A DNA stretch of 64,000 nt from Diogma glabrata. Its lineage: Eukaryota; Arthropoda; Insecta; Diptera; Cylindrotomidae. The notes beneath the pieces were generated by a model. The model searched no databases. It saw only the letters and a list, made by a program, of their open reading frames with translations, and was not told the DNA's origin. The stretch covers positions 392,996,409-393,060,408 of the forward strand of contig OY856187.1 in NCBI GenBank assembly GCA_963693315.1, read 5' to 3'. How positions within the stretch are numbered: the first letter of the stretch is position 1; the number at the start of each line of letters is the position of its first letter. Below are positions 1 to 14,829 of this stretch, piece by piece. The translations under genes were made by a program, and so were the position numbers.

Positions 1-53
1 AAAATTGGGGGTCTGCATTTTGAACTTCAAAAAAACAATTTTTGGACCACTCT

Positions 54-264
<211 letters not shown>

Positions 265-347
265 TGGCGTGCAGTGGGTTTCGATAGACGGTAAGCAGAT
301 TATATAAAAAACAGAACATTTTTTAATTTATACCCACATGATAGTTC

Positions 348-640
348 TTCCATTGTATTGATTGCATGACGTGATAAGGCTTTGGCAGATCAGTCTGCAC
401 TAATATCTGTAAAAGCTAAGAGTCTTTCAAAAACTTCTTCTGTTTTAGTTACAAATCGTCCTATTGTTGACAATTGCGACTTATAAGATATATCTGATGT
501 TTCATCAAGAAGTATGGCAATAAATAAACAATCTTTGATTTCGAAAAAAATTGAGTATTTTAGATCAACACCTATTGATTCACTCAAATTATTTTGTATA
601 TGACTAAAAATGCCTAAAAATACTTTGGATTCCTATAAAA
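348..640 (-). pseudogene. hAT-like transposase remnant
   Basis: Read on the minus strand, this stretch gives a peptide with the motif FIAILLDETSD followed by SQLSTIGRFV and ERLLAFTDISAD. This pattern is typical of the N-terminal catalytic region of hAT-superfamily transposases of the zf-MYM/DUF4371 kind, where the first catalytic Asp lies in the DET/SD motif. An in-frame TGA follows the ISAD motif at about 387-389, and the frame then continues with recognisable sequence (SAKALSRHAINTM) down to about 348, so this is a nonsense-broken relic. The upstream side stays weakly similar to about 640 and then degenerates. No terminal inverted repeats were found, so the element's limits are unknown. A domesticated host gene is unlikely given the break. 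Confidence 0.65.
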
Positions 641-804
641 ATGTGTCCAATTCTTGATCATATATTGATAACACTTTCAACATTATAACACTCCCGAATA
701 ATTTGAAAAAATTGATTGATTAATATAATATGGCTTGGTGTTTACTAACGGCATTAAAAAAATTATTTAAACTATGATAACCATCGTAGGTTTAAATACC
801 CTTT

Positions 805-1370
805 TCTTTAGAAAATAAAAAAAATTTTTTTAAAAAAAATGAAACAGACTTCAGAAACAATAAAAGAGGCACAAAAAAGTGAAAAATATTTCAATTGTGG
901 CTTTTAGACACAGAAATACATATAAAATTTGATTAATTTAATTTAATTATACTTAACTACAAAAAATTACACTTTTAAACAAAGATGTTATATTATAAAA
1001 CTTATATTTTATTATAATTATTATAGTTGTTGTAATAATTATTATATTATAAGATTTATTTGTAGTACAAAACTGTTGGCAATCGATGAGATGTCAATGG
1101 TGGTACCGACTTCGAACATTTTGTATTGAAAATAAATTTCATAATATAAAAGCTATTATAAAAAAATAACTTTTACAATATAATATCTCTGTTTAAAAGC
1201 GTAATTTTTTGTATGTAACTAACTATAATTAAATAAAATTAATCAAAATTTATACGTATTTTCGTCTCTAAAAGGCACAATTGAGTTATTTTCCACTTTT
1301 TTGTGCCTCTTTTGTTTTTTCTGAAGTCGGTTTTATTTTTTTAAAAAAGTTTATTTATTATTTCATTTTG
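805..1370. repeat. Long imperfect inverted repeat, MITE-like
   Basis: The left arm (about 805-1010) and right arm (about 1170-1370) are reverse complements over about 200 bp with scattered mismatches. Anchor words are GAGGCACAAAAAAGTGAAAA on the left and TTTTGTGCCTCTTTTGTTTT on the right. The 150-bp centre holds nothing recognisable. It is probably a non-autonomous DNA transposon or foldback; no clear target duplication was found. Confidence 0.75.
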
Positions 1371-1499
1371 TGTAGTCATAAAATCAAAAGGCGGCTAAGA
1401 AAGTGTTTTTGAAGTAATAACTTAAAATCGCGGCAAGCATTCATCAATGAAAATATAACAAACATGGTTTCATCATATTTTTAAAAAAGGGGATATTTT

Positions 1500-2300
1500 A
1501 TGTCATAGAAAGGAATTTAGGACCATTTCGGCATCTATATCAATTAAATACAACTTAAACCGTCCAAATAGATCCAAATAGATTAAGCTGTTTCAAAGAA
1601 ATCGACGAAAATCCATGAAAAATATAGTTTTTTTTCAATTTCCTAAACAACGACCGTTTTCCAGGTAATATAAAAAATATGGGACCACCTGGGCATCTAT
1701 CTTAATAGAATACATTTAAACCATCCAAATCAAGTGAGATGTTTTCGATAAACTGGCGAAAATACATAAAAAAATATAGTTTTTCCAATTTTCTGAAAAT
1801 AGTACATTTTGCTATACAAGAGATGAAAACGCTGCTTTTTCGTGAGTGAAAATTTGTTCAGCCGTTAAAAATTAAAAATTTGTTCAGCCGTTAACGTCCA
1901 GTTGGACAATTTCACGAACGCAAAATGTATTTATCTCGCGTAGGAAATACACTTTTTTCTATGATAGTAAATACATAAACGATATTTCTTAGAATTTATT
2001 AAATTAGAAATCGACAAAATAACATTCAAAAGTCATATTCTATTTTTACATATGGTTGCTTTGTTTTAAAATTATATGAAAATACCATAGCAACTACAAT
2101 TTGTTATTCTTTTTACAATAGAGGGAAAAAGCCCATTTTCACAGAGGATTAAGCCTGCTTGAAGATAAAATTTTCCTCTGCTATCATAGAAAAACGGTAT
2201 TTTTCACGTCATAAAAAAATGGACCACTTGGGAGCCTACCTTAACAGAATACAATTTAAATCATCCAAATCGAATGAACCGTTTTCAATAAACATACATA
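1500..2300. repeat. Three diverged copies of a ~120-bp repeat
   Basis: Blocks at about 1505-1625, 1660-1795 and 2195-2300 share GGACCA..T.GG..CCTA followed by ACCGTCCAAAT or a variant, and a run reading AACATACATAAAAA or similar. The second and third copies are separated by about 400 bp that includes a short duplicated word, AAAATTTGTTCAGCCGTTAA, at about 1849 and 1876. It does not look coding. Confidence 0.6.
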
Positions 2301-5759
<3,459 letters not shown>

Positions 5760-6398
5760 ATATCTTATCTTCTTATATATATAAAAATCACATGTCACGA
5801 TGTTTGTCCGCGATAAACTCCGCAACAACGTAAACAATCTTAATAAAATTGTGTTCAGTGTGTGTATAATGGTCCAACTTGAGAGATAGGATAGTTTTTA
5901 TTTTGATTGAACGCCTAGATATTTTTTAATTACGAATTAAATGTTAAATATGGATAGTTCATAAGCAAACTTTCAGATGGCGGCGTAAATTAATTACTTA
6001 CTGTCAAACCTGCTTTATCGACTTTTTAATCATCCATGTAGGGCCCATATAGACTATCATATGTTATTGAGCGATTATCTTGTTCCGGTATTTGCTGCAA
6101 TGGCACTGCAAAAGGGGGAAAAGAAACGAAATTCAATAAAATTTATATGGGATTTCATTTCAAAACACAACTTGAATAATTTTAAAAATTATCTATGAAA
6201 TTTCTCATTATACTACAATTAAATAATTTAAGTTTCTTTATGATCTATTACTGACAATTACTGACAATATTGAGCATAATATATAAAATACTTTATTTTC
6301 TTCTGTCCGTAAAAGAAATACGAAAATAGGTTAAATTTTTCATACAAGTTTGTATGGGAAATTTTGGCAATTTTCATGTTTGAGCGACTTAAGAATAA

Positions 6399-6640
6399 TC
6401 TTCTTATATATATAAAAATCGCGTGTCACGATGTTTGTCCGCGATGAACTCCGTAACAACGTGACCAATCTTAGTGAAATTTTATACAATGTGTGTATGA
6501 TGGTCCAGCTTGAGAGATAGGATAGTTATTATCTTGATTAAATGCCTAAATATTTTTTAATTGTATATTAAATGTTAAATATGGATTGTTCATATGCCAA
6601 CTTTCAGATGGCAGCGTAAATCAATTTATTCAATTGATAG
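6399..6640 (+). repeat. Second copy of Helitron 5' end
   Basis: This block is about 85-90% alike by eye to 5768-6000: both read TCTTCTTATATATATAAAAA, then CGATGTTTGTCCGCGAT, ACTCCG.AACAACGT and GAGAGATAGGATAGTT, and both end with CTTTCAGATGGC.GCGTAAAT. They are in direct orientation, 631 bp apart. Confidence 0.8.
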
Positions 6641-6645
6641 TAAGC

Positions 6646-6883
6646 TTAAGGCGTGCTATACACCTGAGCTAAACTATGCGAAATATGCGAACTATGTTTT
6701 TAAAAAAGTAATGTTTTAATGCGAATAAAGCTTTTTCAAAAAAATGTAATGTTTCCGTTTTTCTTTTCTTTTTTAAATATTTTGTTTCGGTAATGTTTTT
6801 TTCTATAATTACGTTATATACATTATTTTTTAAAAACATAGTTCGCTTTTTTTTATAGTTTAGCTCAGCTGTATAGCGCTTAA
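6646..6883. mobile_element. 230-bp MITE with TTAA target duplication
   Basis: TTAA at 6646-6649 and 6880-6883 flanks a 230-bp element. Its ends are inverted repeats of about 65 bp: GCTATACA..TGAGCTAAACTA, then GCGAACTATGTTTTTAAAAA, appears on the left and as its reverse complement on the right. TTAA duplication is the hallmark of piggyBac-type transposition, so this may be a piggyBac-derived MITE, although some other families also use TTAA. No coding capacity. It sits just inside the second Helitron 5' block. Confidence 0.75.
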
Positions 6884-7317
6884 CTTCGTATAAGGCCATT
6901 ATTAGACTATCAAATTTGTTTTAGTAAAAAAGTTTTGTTTTATATTTGATAATAAACGAAAAGCATATTATGCTATGTCAAATACGTTACCAAAGATTAT
7001 TAACAATTTTGTGGAGGTTATATATTAATTATAGTAGTGCTATAAAGTATCGAAATCTGTAAAAAATTAGGGTATTGGTTTTTATAAAGTTTGAATAAAA
7101 ATAAGAGTAAAAATAAAGAAAACAATAATTTAAATTTATTTTTTTATTTTTTTAAATTTTTCATTGGTCTTCAATGTTAATTTACAAAAATCATTATCAA
7201 ATTGAAAAATACTCTTATACGTATTGCTAATTAAAATAGAACGATTAGAGGTAAAAAAATTGTCATCAAAACTGGATGAAAAACTAGCGAAATTTATTTT
7301 ACAACCTTTATGCTTGA

Positions 7318-7850
7318 TTTATAGTCGGTAACTTTAACTTAACGTCAAGTACAAATGTATGAAAATGCACTAGAACATTTATAGTCGGTACGTAAACTTA
7401 ACTTAACTTAACTTAACTTAACGTAAAGTTCATTTCATTAAGGATTTTTTGACGTTTAGTATAAAAACTGAAGAAAACTAATATTTAATTGCAAGTGTCC
7501 ATAAAAATAAAATTTTATTTATTAAAAATGCAAAAGATATAAAAAGAGCGACTTTAATTAAAGCCAAATATTAGCATGAAATTAATATGAAAATAAATTT
7601 TTTTATTTTTAAATTTTGTATCAAATGTTTATTTCGAAATTTATTATTTTAAATTTTGATTGTGAAATCAGTTTGTTACTTTTAAAGCATTGATTGATTT
7701 ATAAAATTGATTACAAAACCAAAATTAATATCAAATCAAACGTCAAAGAATACCTAATTTCTTACCAACCTTAAATCAAAATTTTGTATAGAGTCTTAAG
7801 TTACGGTTAAGTTAAAGTTAACGTCAACTCTCCAATTTCATGTCAAATTT
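7318..7850. repeat. TTAAC-rich repeat pair
   Basis: The word ATTTATAGTCGGTA occurs at 7318 and 7378. The second copy is followed by a (CTTAA)n run at about 7396-7420. An inverted relative (GGTTAAGTTAAAGTTAACGT) occurs near 7808, which hints at a ~500-bp element with inverted ends. This is a weak call. Confidence 0.35.
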
Positions 7851-8205
7851 TTTTTATTGACCAATATATAGATAATGTGATATACGCCTCATAAATTTGG
7901 GTTAGCCAATAGATGGTGCCGTATTTGTATTTAAAAAATTGGTTTTAATGTTAAAGTTTTCCAAATACACAACGCTTGCTTTTTCCAATTGTCGTGTATT
8001 ATTTTTTCATTGGTGATTGGTGATAATTATTTTAATTGGTTTTTTTTTTAAATATCGGTTTATGCGCGTAGCTTGTTTTGATCAATGTTTTTTTTCGTTG
8101 AATATAATTTTATGAAATAGAAAAATGAATGTATAATATTTTATTAAAATAATATGTCAAATATTTTGAAATGGCACATTTTTTTGGAAATTTTAGGTGA
8201 AAAAG

Positions 8206-8331
8206 ATGATGAACAATGTCGTTGAAGCTACAATTTTGAATGGAAAATTCAAAGTGGAAGATGTACCGTTGCTACGTATTTCAATGATCGCAACAGATAT
8301 GGCATTTGAATTCAAACGTTTAGTTTTGTAA
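8206..8331 (+). pseudogene. Helitron Pif1-like helicase fragment
   Basis: The 41-residue frame contains NVVEATILNG, KFKVEDV and ATDMAFEFKRL, closely matching the conserved C-terminal helicase segment of insect Helitron RepHel proteins (family consensus around GEDV...PRIPM...FKRLQFP). The frame stops at TAA 8329. About 10 bp further on, AGTCTGGACTAATGT..GAACCTA still resembles the segment normally found some 15 residues downstream, which suggests a short internal deletion. No Rep domain was found. It is the only protein evidence that the 5768-13243 block is a Helitron. Confidence 0.65.
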
Positions 8332-10960
8332 TGGATAGTCTGGACTAATGTCTGAACCTAGCGTATTATAGTCGCAGCTTCCTTAGTTGTTATTTCTTTT
8401 ATTAATCTGTACCGCTCAGGATAGTTTCTCATCCATTCATCATCAATAGTCATATTTCGTATAGTTCCCTTAACCCATAGTTTCCTTATTTTTTTTAAAA
8501 TCTAACTAAATTTTCAATAGCTGGACAAACATATGTGAGAAAGAAAATTGCGCTAATTACCCTGATTTTATTTATTCATTAATATAACATAATATTGGTT
8601 AATTTGAATTAATTAATAATTTTCTTTAATTATCATCCATATAAACATTAAAAATTTAATCTTACAACACCCTAAAATTGACGCGCGCTATGCTTCCATT
8701 CGATTATTCTCACTATACTACTTGACTTTGAATTTTCAAAACACCAACCGTAATGAAACAACGAAATTTTCAAACCTCATAACAGCTGTGCGTATTTTTT
8801 TTTTCGATCGTCAACATACAAAGAATTACTATCTTGCTTTGTTAAGATATCCGATTTATCTTTGTATGAATATAATATTTTGTTTCCAACCATTATTCTG
8901 TTATTGAACTGAACTTCACTGTACTGATATAGTAGATTGTAGTTTTTTTTAAATGTCTAAACATCATAACCTTGATCGAACTTGCATTTAATTCATTTTA
9001 AATTCAACGATAAATGTTAATGATGTGTCGGAAATATCTTGTGTCACAACCTTATTTTTTTGCAATAATATCAAATAGCAAACGGTTTTGTGTAACTATA
9101 AAAAGTTCCCAATAATTGAAAATCTGATGTAAATTAATTATCTCACATCTAGAACACTGTATTCGAGTTGTTTCGAGACCAAAAGATTTTGCTATATAAT
9201 GAGCCCCTGTAACTTTCTCCGTCTCTTGTTGCTTTTTCAAACTTGTCTCGTGAATAACAAAAATTTTGGTGGAATCGCTTGTAAACCGCGTTGCGTTTTT
9301 TTTTCTTTAATTATCTTAAGTAGTGAAATGTTTAAATTTATAAGTTACACAGTTCAATTAATGAAGTTTCGTTTATTACCGGAATTGAATTCGATAAGTT
9401 TATAAAAAAAAAAGATATATGTATGTTTGTCCCATCAATTAAAATTCAAAGAAAAGATTTCTATATGTTTGTGCCGTACTAGTCAATTTAAAACAAATAA
9501 AAAAAAACAAAATATATAAATGAAAGTTACTACGCATGTAAACGCGCTATTAATATTAACCTATTATGACGGGTATTCGATCATTTTCATTCCACATGAT
9601 TATTTCGTTGGTTTTTATTTTGACATCTGGTTTTTGGCGCGGTTTTACTGTCGGTGAGATATATGATAAATAACGTAAAAATCTTGTTCTGTTCTTGGTT
9701 TTAAATGAAGCCCGAAACTAATATATGCAGTTTTGTGATTTTGATAAAGGAATTCGGTAATAATTAGGAAAAATTATAGTAGCATATCCGAGTGAAAGAA
9801 CGTATTTGGAAACCCGGAGAGATCCGTGGCGTGTGGCTGATGTATTGATGTCTTGCCCACGATCGATCTATATACATGATATACAGGTAACCAATTAAAA
9901 CAAATTTAATTCATAAAACGAGACTATCATCTAAAATTGTTATTAATGATCCGGATAGTAAAATGGATTGAGATTCGGTTTACCAGAAACAGAGTACGAG
10001 TCCTAAAGTACCTCATGAGTTGTGTTAGCTAGTAAAAATATAAATATGTGTTAACTTATTAGTCTGAAGCCCGGCATGTTTTTTTTTGTTGTATTCCTGT
10101 TTTTGTCCTAGAATATTTTAATTAACATAAAATACCGTAAACTTAATTAGTGAAATGTTTATTAACATTATATCTAGAAAATATGAAGAAATGTACATTT
10201 TGTGTAATACCGGAGGGCGGTTAGTCCTATAAAAAAACCATAACCTATAATCATAATTAAGTAACATAAATTCTGGTTATGATTCGAAAGTTTTTTTTTG
10301 TTTTTTTTTATGTTTAATGAATTTTTAGTAATAAATAGAATTCGAACCTACTTTTAACTAACTAATTAAATTAAGTAGAGAAAAGTTAGCTAAATGCAAG
10401 TAACGTAACGATTGTCAAGGTGACGGTGATAATATTATACTGTATAATTGATAACCAATATTTCTTTGTAACTTAGAATAAAGAACAATATCAATCAAAA
10501 CCAATTTCTATGAAGTAATATCATATCGGTGGAATAGGCGATGTTCTTAAGCCCGTATTAAAGTGCGCTGAGGAAATTTTGATCGTGCCATCCGTGACAA
10601 GTTGTCGATCATTGTCGGAGTTGCGATTTGCTGCGTTACGTTAACCTTGATGTAATGTGTATGTATGGTGGGACTTATTATTATTACAGCTATTTGGCTG
10701 ATCATTCATCCACCTTTGGAGTCAATCGCAATATATGATACCAATTGCCTTCAACTTCTAACTACTACAATTAAGTGGAAACAATATAACTCGTTATTTC
10801 TACACCTGATTTATTCATCGACCGACCACAATTTTGGTCAACTGAATTACCTTTTCGTCGCATCGCTCAAATTTCCCTTTTTGTACATCAACATCACCCG
10901 TATTACGACGCCTGTACGGTTCTGATGCAACGATTATTTATGACAATTGTTGGTTCGGGA
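8332..10960. other. Unrecognised interior sequence
   Basis: AT-rich, with only short open frames (for example 8722-8907 and 10665-10925) that match nothing I know and lack coding character. The stretch at 10540-10930 is more GC-balanced than its surroundings and could be an old element fragment. Confidence 0.4.
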
Positions 10961-10967
10961 TTTGTTC

Positions 10968-11540
10968 AACGTGGCCGATTGCCAGTATAATTAACGTTTC
11001 TATTTAACGTTTTATGTTACATTTATAAAATATTCAACGCTGCCGATTGCCAGTTTCATTAACGTTTCTATTTAACGTTTTATTTTACAATTATTAATTA
11101 ATCAACGTTGCCGATTGCCAGTATAATTACCGTTTCTATTTAACGTGTTAGTTTACATTTATAAATTATTCAACGCTGCTGATTGCCTGTTTGATTACGT
11201 TTCTACCTAACATTTTATTTAACATTTACAAATTGATCAACGTTGCTGATTACCAGATTTATATAACGTTGCTGTTTATCATTTTGATTCAACAAAATTA
11301 TCCATCGATTGCAAGTTTATATAACGTTGCTGTTTATCATTTTGATTCAACGAAATCATACATCACTTGCAAGTTTGTATACGTTTCTACTTAGCATTTT
11401 GATTCAACAAAATTATCCATCGATTGCAAGTTTAGATAACGTTTCTATTTATCATTTTGATTCAACGACATTATACATCGATTGTTTATTGAACGTTTCT
11501 ACCTAACATTTTGGTACAACGTTTGTACGTGCAACTTTGA
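10968..11540. repeat. Minisatellite of ~70-bp units, two unit types
   Basis: About eight units in tandem. The first four follow TCAACG.TGCCGATTGCCAGT, then TAACGTTTCTATTTAACGTTT. The last four follow GATTCAACAAAATTATCCAT, then CGATTGCAAGTTTATATAACGTT. The unit at 11230-11290 is intermediate, so one type appears to grade into the other. The open frames here simply follow the repeat. Confidence 0.85.
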
Positions 11541-11639
11541 TCAACGTTCGTGATATACCAGTATTTTCGAGAGATTTCAAACGTGACCAACGAGCTGATG
11601 GTGGGCTGAACTAAACAGGATTTTGGAGGCTCGGAGGAT

Positions 11640-12110
11640 ATAACCATGGGTGAGTCGATTTGAATGTTTTTGTGTTTATTTTTTTTCTTTTGCCTTTTTA
11701 TTATTCTTATGATTTAGGGGTGTGAATAGGTGTGTGTGTGGGCGTATGTGAGTGAACGTGGGGGGGCTGGACGTGTTGATCGTGAGTCTTTCGCAACAGG
11801 GGTCGCCAGAGTCTCCATTTTTCCACTTGTATTTTTTTCCATTTCTGAAAATTTTCGTGATTAGCGTACATGTCTGTATTTGTGCTGAAGTAGCAGGGTT
11901 TCTTTATCGTTCCCATGGGCTGAAGCTAGCTTGGGGCAAGAAAATTAATCTCGCTAGGTACGCTTCCTGCTATGTCCTTCTCATTGGTTTGCCAGTGATA
12001 AAGCGCTTCATTACAGTTTCCAATGCGACTCGCTTTTGCAATGACCATCAACAACTCAAGACGAGTTTTCTTGAATTTTCTTTCTTATGAGATACCGACA
12101 TTATGCGACG
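11640..12110 (-). repeat. LTR/leader-like fragment, copy 1
   Basis: Read on the minus strand this resembles 21820-22180 read on the plus strand. Shared words include TGTAATGAAGCGCT, GCGTACCTAG, GCTAGCTTCAG, CTACTTCAGCACAAAT and GAGACTCTGGCGA, followed by CACACACACACCTA. TGGCGA..C after a block of this kind could be an LTR-retrotransposon primer-binding site (TGGCGACC suits tRNA-Arg in some Drosophila elements), but no gag or pol accompanies it. On the plus strand ATGGGTGAGT at 11646 also looks like a splice donor. Identity uncertain. Confidence 0.4.
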
Positions 12111-12424
12111 GGTTATAATGTTAAATAAACAAAAGGTTTACACTATTTGGTGTAAAATAAATAGTTTTTAGAGATTTTTAGAGTGATTAAGCTAAAGTAA
12201 TTATTTTAATTCACATGAGATTTGCAATTTTAAAGCATTTTTTATTTTCTCTCAGAAAAACTTCTTTAAAACAGTTTTTGTGTGTTTCGTGTCGGGAACA
12301 AATACAATTTACAATTGTATAATCACAGATGAAGAATTCAATTTAAATAAATATGCGATAATTAAGTTTCAATTTAGAAATTATCTGAACATGAAAATTG
12401 AAATATGTTTCGTTGTTGTTTCAT

Positions 12425-12500
12425 CCACTGTGGCTGAGTCTGTAAGATGGCTTTGAACTATGATGTCTCTGATGAGCGTGAGTTCAATCCCGACAATAAT
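12425..12500 (+). other. tRNA-like (possible SINE head)
   Basis: GTGGCTGAGTC resembles a pol III A box and GTGAGTTCAATCCCGAC a B box, about 45 bp apart. No acceptor-stem pairing was found, so this is at best a tRNA-derived SINE head or a decayed tRNA. Confidence 0.3.
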
Positions 12501-13209
12501 TACTTATTATCGGGAATAATACTTTTAATAATTACTTTGAGCAATAATTACTCACAAATTCGCTTAAAAATTAATATTCCATTAATGTTGTCCATATATG
12601 GAACATATATGCCAATATGTTGACCGTGTGTAAGATATTAGTTTCGCATTGATTTGCAACATTCAATAATAATGACTTTAAAATGACTTAAAATGTTGAC
12701 TAAATAGAAATATTTCTCATCCTATAAATTCAAATCCTATGAATTCATATACAAAAACCTTCCAAATAATTTTGATTTTTTTTGCATCACTTCTTTTATT
12801 CCTTTTTTGCATCACTTCTTCTATACCTTCATCGAATGTATTGTCGCTATTCTTACTGCACTTGCTGACCATAAAATCATATACCGATCAAAATTTTTTG
12901 CAACGTTTTTAGTAACCTACTGGTAAAGAAAGCGTATATTAAACCGCATGAGCACTGTGAAAATTTGTAAATCGATTTTTGTTCCGTATAATGTTCTAAA
13001 TAGATTACACACCTGAAAACTTATATAATCGCGTATTTTTTATATATTCTTTGTTTTATATATAATACTATTTTTTTATATTTTACTGATCAACTAGAGT
13101 GCTGATCCTTTTACATTCATATTAAAAAAAAAAAATAGAAAACCATTTCTCATTACTACTCTTTGAAATTATTGCTACGTCAACAAAATGTATACACACA
13201 AACTTTATT

Positions 13210-13349
<140 letters not shown>

Positions 13350-13744
13350 CTAATCTGGATTACCCCAGAAGATGGCCTAACAAGCTGAAATATATATAGA
13401 GTAACAGTAAAATTATAAAAAATTTTTGTTTTCTTTAATTTTTCTATTAAACTTATTATATAAGTTATTTGCGTAAAGACAAGAGATTGACATTATCTTA
13501 TTTGAAAACTTACGCCAAGTGCCAACGGCAACAGTGTATAATTTAAAATGTATAGTTTAAAATTTGGGAGCTTCATTGGATTAATTTATTGAATACCAAA
13601 ATTCATCCCAGCAATTCTCATCGCCTCTAGCAGTATCTGGATTATCTCTTATTTGTTCTGAAATTTTTGTTTTATTAAAATCGTTTGTTTTGTTTTGTGA
13701 TTATTGCGGCTGGTTTATTTTATTTTTGTTTTAATTTTAAAAAT

Positions 13745-14768
13745 ATGGCTTCCCCAAACACTTCTCCCTCGCGTCCTGCCTCACCTGTGAATGCCTTGGG
13801 TGTTAATGAAGCACCCATGTTAATGACTCATCAGAAGTTAGCTGATATTATCCAAGAAAACTTGCAGCAGTTTGCCCATCAACAGTTCATGGCACAGCGG
13901 CAGATGCCACCACCTTGCTCACAACCTCCAACAACTGAACCAGATGTAGCTACAGTGAGCAATATTAATTTTGTTAAATTTAAAGATCCGCAAAATTTGT
14001 TTGACCAAAACGCAATTGTTTAGTTCAGGATGTTGGAACTAAAATTTTTTAGTTCGAATGTTAGGTCAGAAATGACCAAATATTTACATGCATTAAGTGC
14101 AATTGATTCACGATTGCACAACAAATTGGCACCGTTGCGCTTTAAAGAGATAGGTGATACTCCTTATACTACCTTTAAGATTGAGGTAATTAAAATTTTG
14201 GGCGACAGCGATAAGGCAAAAATTAATAATATTTTGCATAAATTAGAATTAGGTGATGAAAAACCTACACAGTTGCTAGCTGAGTTCCGAATTAACGGTG
14301 CTGATATGAACGATGGCATTATCAAACAACTTTGGATGGCACGTCTTCCTAAAAGCATCCAACTTGTTTTATCGTCTTTCGAAAACGATTTGCCATTAAC
14401 GTTGTTGGCAGAACGTGCCGACAATCTTATGGAAACGTTGTCACAGAGACAAATTTTCGCAATGAACTTCTTCTACTTCTGCACAATCAACTAACTCAAA
14501 CCGGTTTCATCAAAGTGCTTCTCAACATAAAAAAAATCAAAACATTAATGAAATTCTTAATAATTTTAAAACGAAAATGCTGAGTGAAATTCACTCGATA
14601 GTAAATGCTGGTCATAGGTCGCGCTCTAAATCTCATGATAACCGTCGGTGTACTTCTAGATCAAAGTCTAGAGAATTAAAAATTAATTCGGACATTTGTT
14701 TTTACCACTCCAGATTTAAAGACAAAGCAGAACGCTGCGTCACTGGATGTTTTTTTAAAAAGGTTTAA
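13745..14768 (+). pseudogene. Ty3/gypsy gag pseudogene (Mag-like)
   Basis: The first Met (13745) opens MASPNTSPSRPASP and a Pro/Gln-rich N-terminus. From about 14030 the frame has LELKFFSSNV, LHALSAID, IKILGDSDKAKI, LELGDEKPTQLLAEFR and LWMARLPKSIQ, the usual order of capsid motifs in Mag-type gypsy Gag. A TAG at 14021-14023 stands where related proteins carry Trp just before FRMLEL; both sides are in the same frame. A second break, a frameshift near 14475, moves the reading to another frame, which continues through MLSEIHSI, an Arg/Ser-rich stretch (SRSKSHD..SRSKSRE) and the diagnostic CFYHSRFKDKAERCVTGC near 14697-14750. Homology then stops: no protease or pol follows and no LTRs were seen. 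It is unrelated to the gag at the right end of the window. Confidence 0.85.
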
Positions 14769-14829
14769 TATTTCCACAACATTTTTAAAATCACATCCAT
14801 GCACATGGAGTAACTTAAGTGAATAGAAA

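Noticed and set aside
6669..6899. 76-codon minus-strand frame
   Set aside because: It lies almost wholly within the palindromic TTAA MITE and has no motif.
8722..8907. 61-codon frame, and neighbours 9052-9240 and 9199-9405
   Set aside because: Short, AT-driven composition, overlapping frames on opposite strands, no recognisable motif.
10665..10925. 86-codon frame in a more GC-balanced patch
   Set aside because: No motif or family; no splice context strong enough to support it.
12425..12500. Functional tRNA gene
   Set aside because: A and B boxes are visible but acceptor and anticodon stems do not form convincingly.
12460..12500. Hammerhead ribozyme (CTGATGAG at about 12466)
   Set aside because: No GAAA core partner or flanking stems of the expected form follow.
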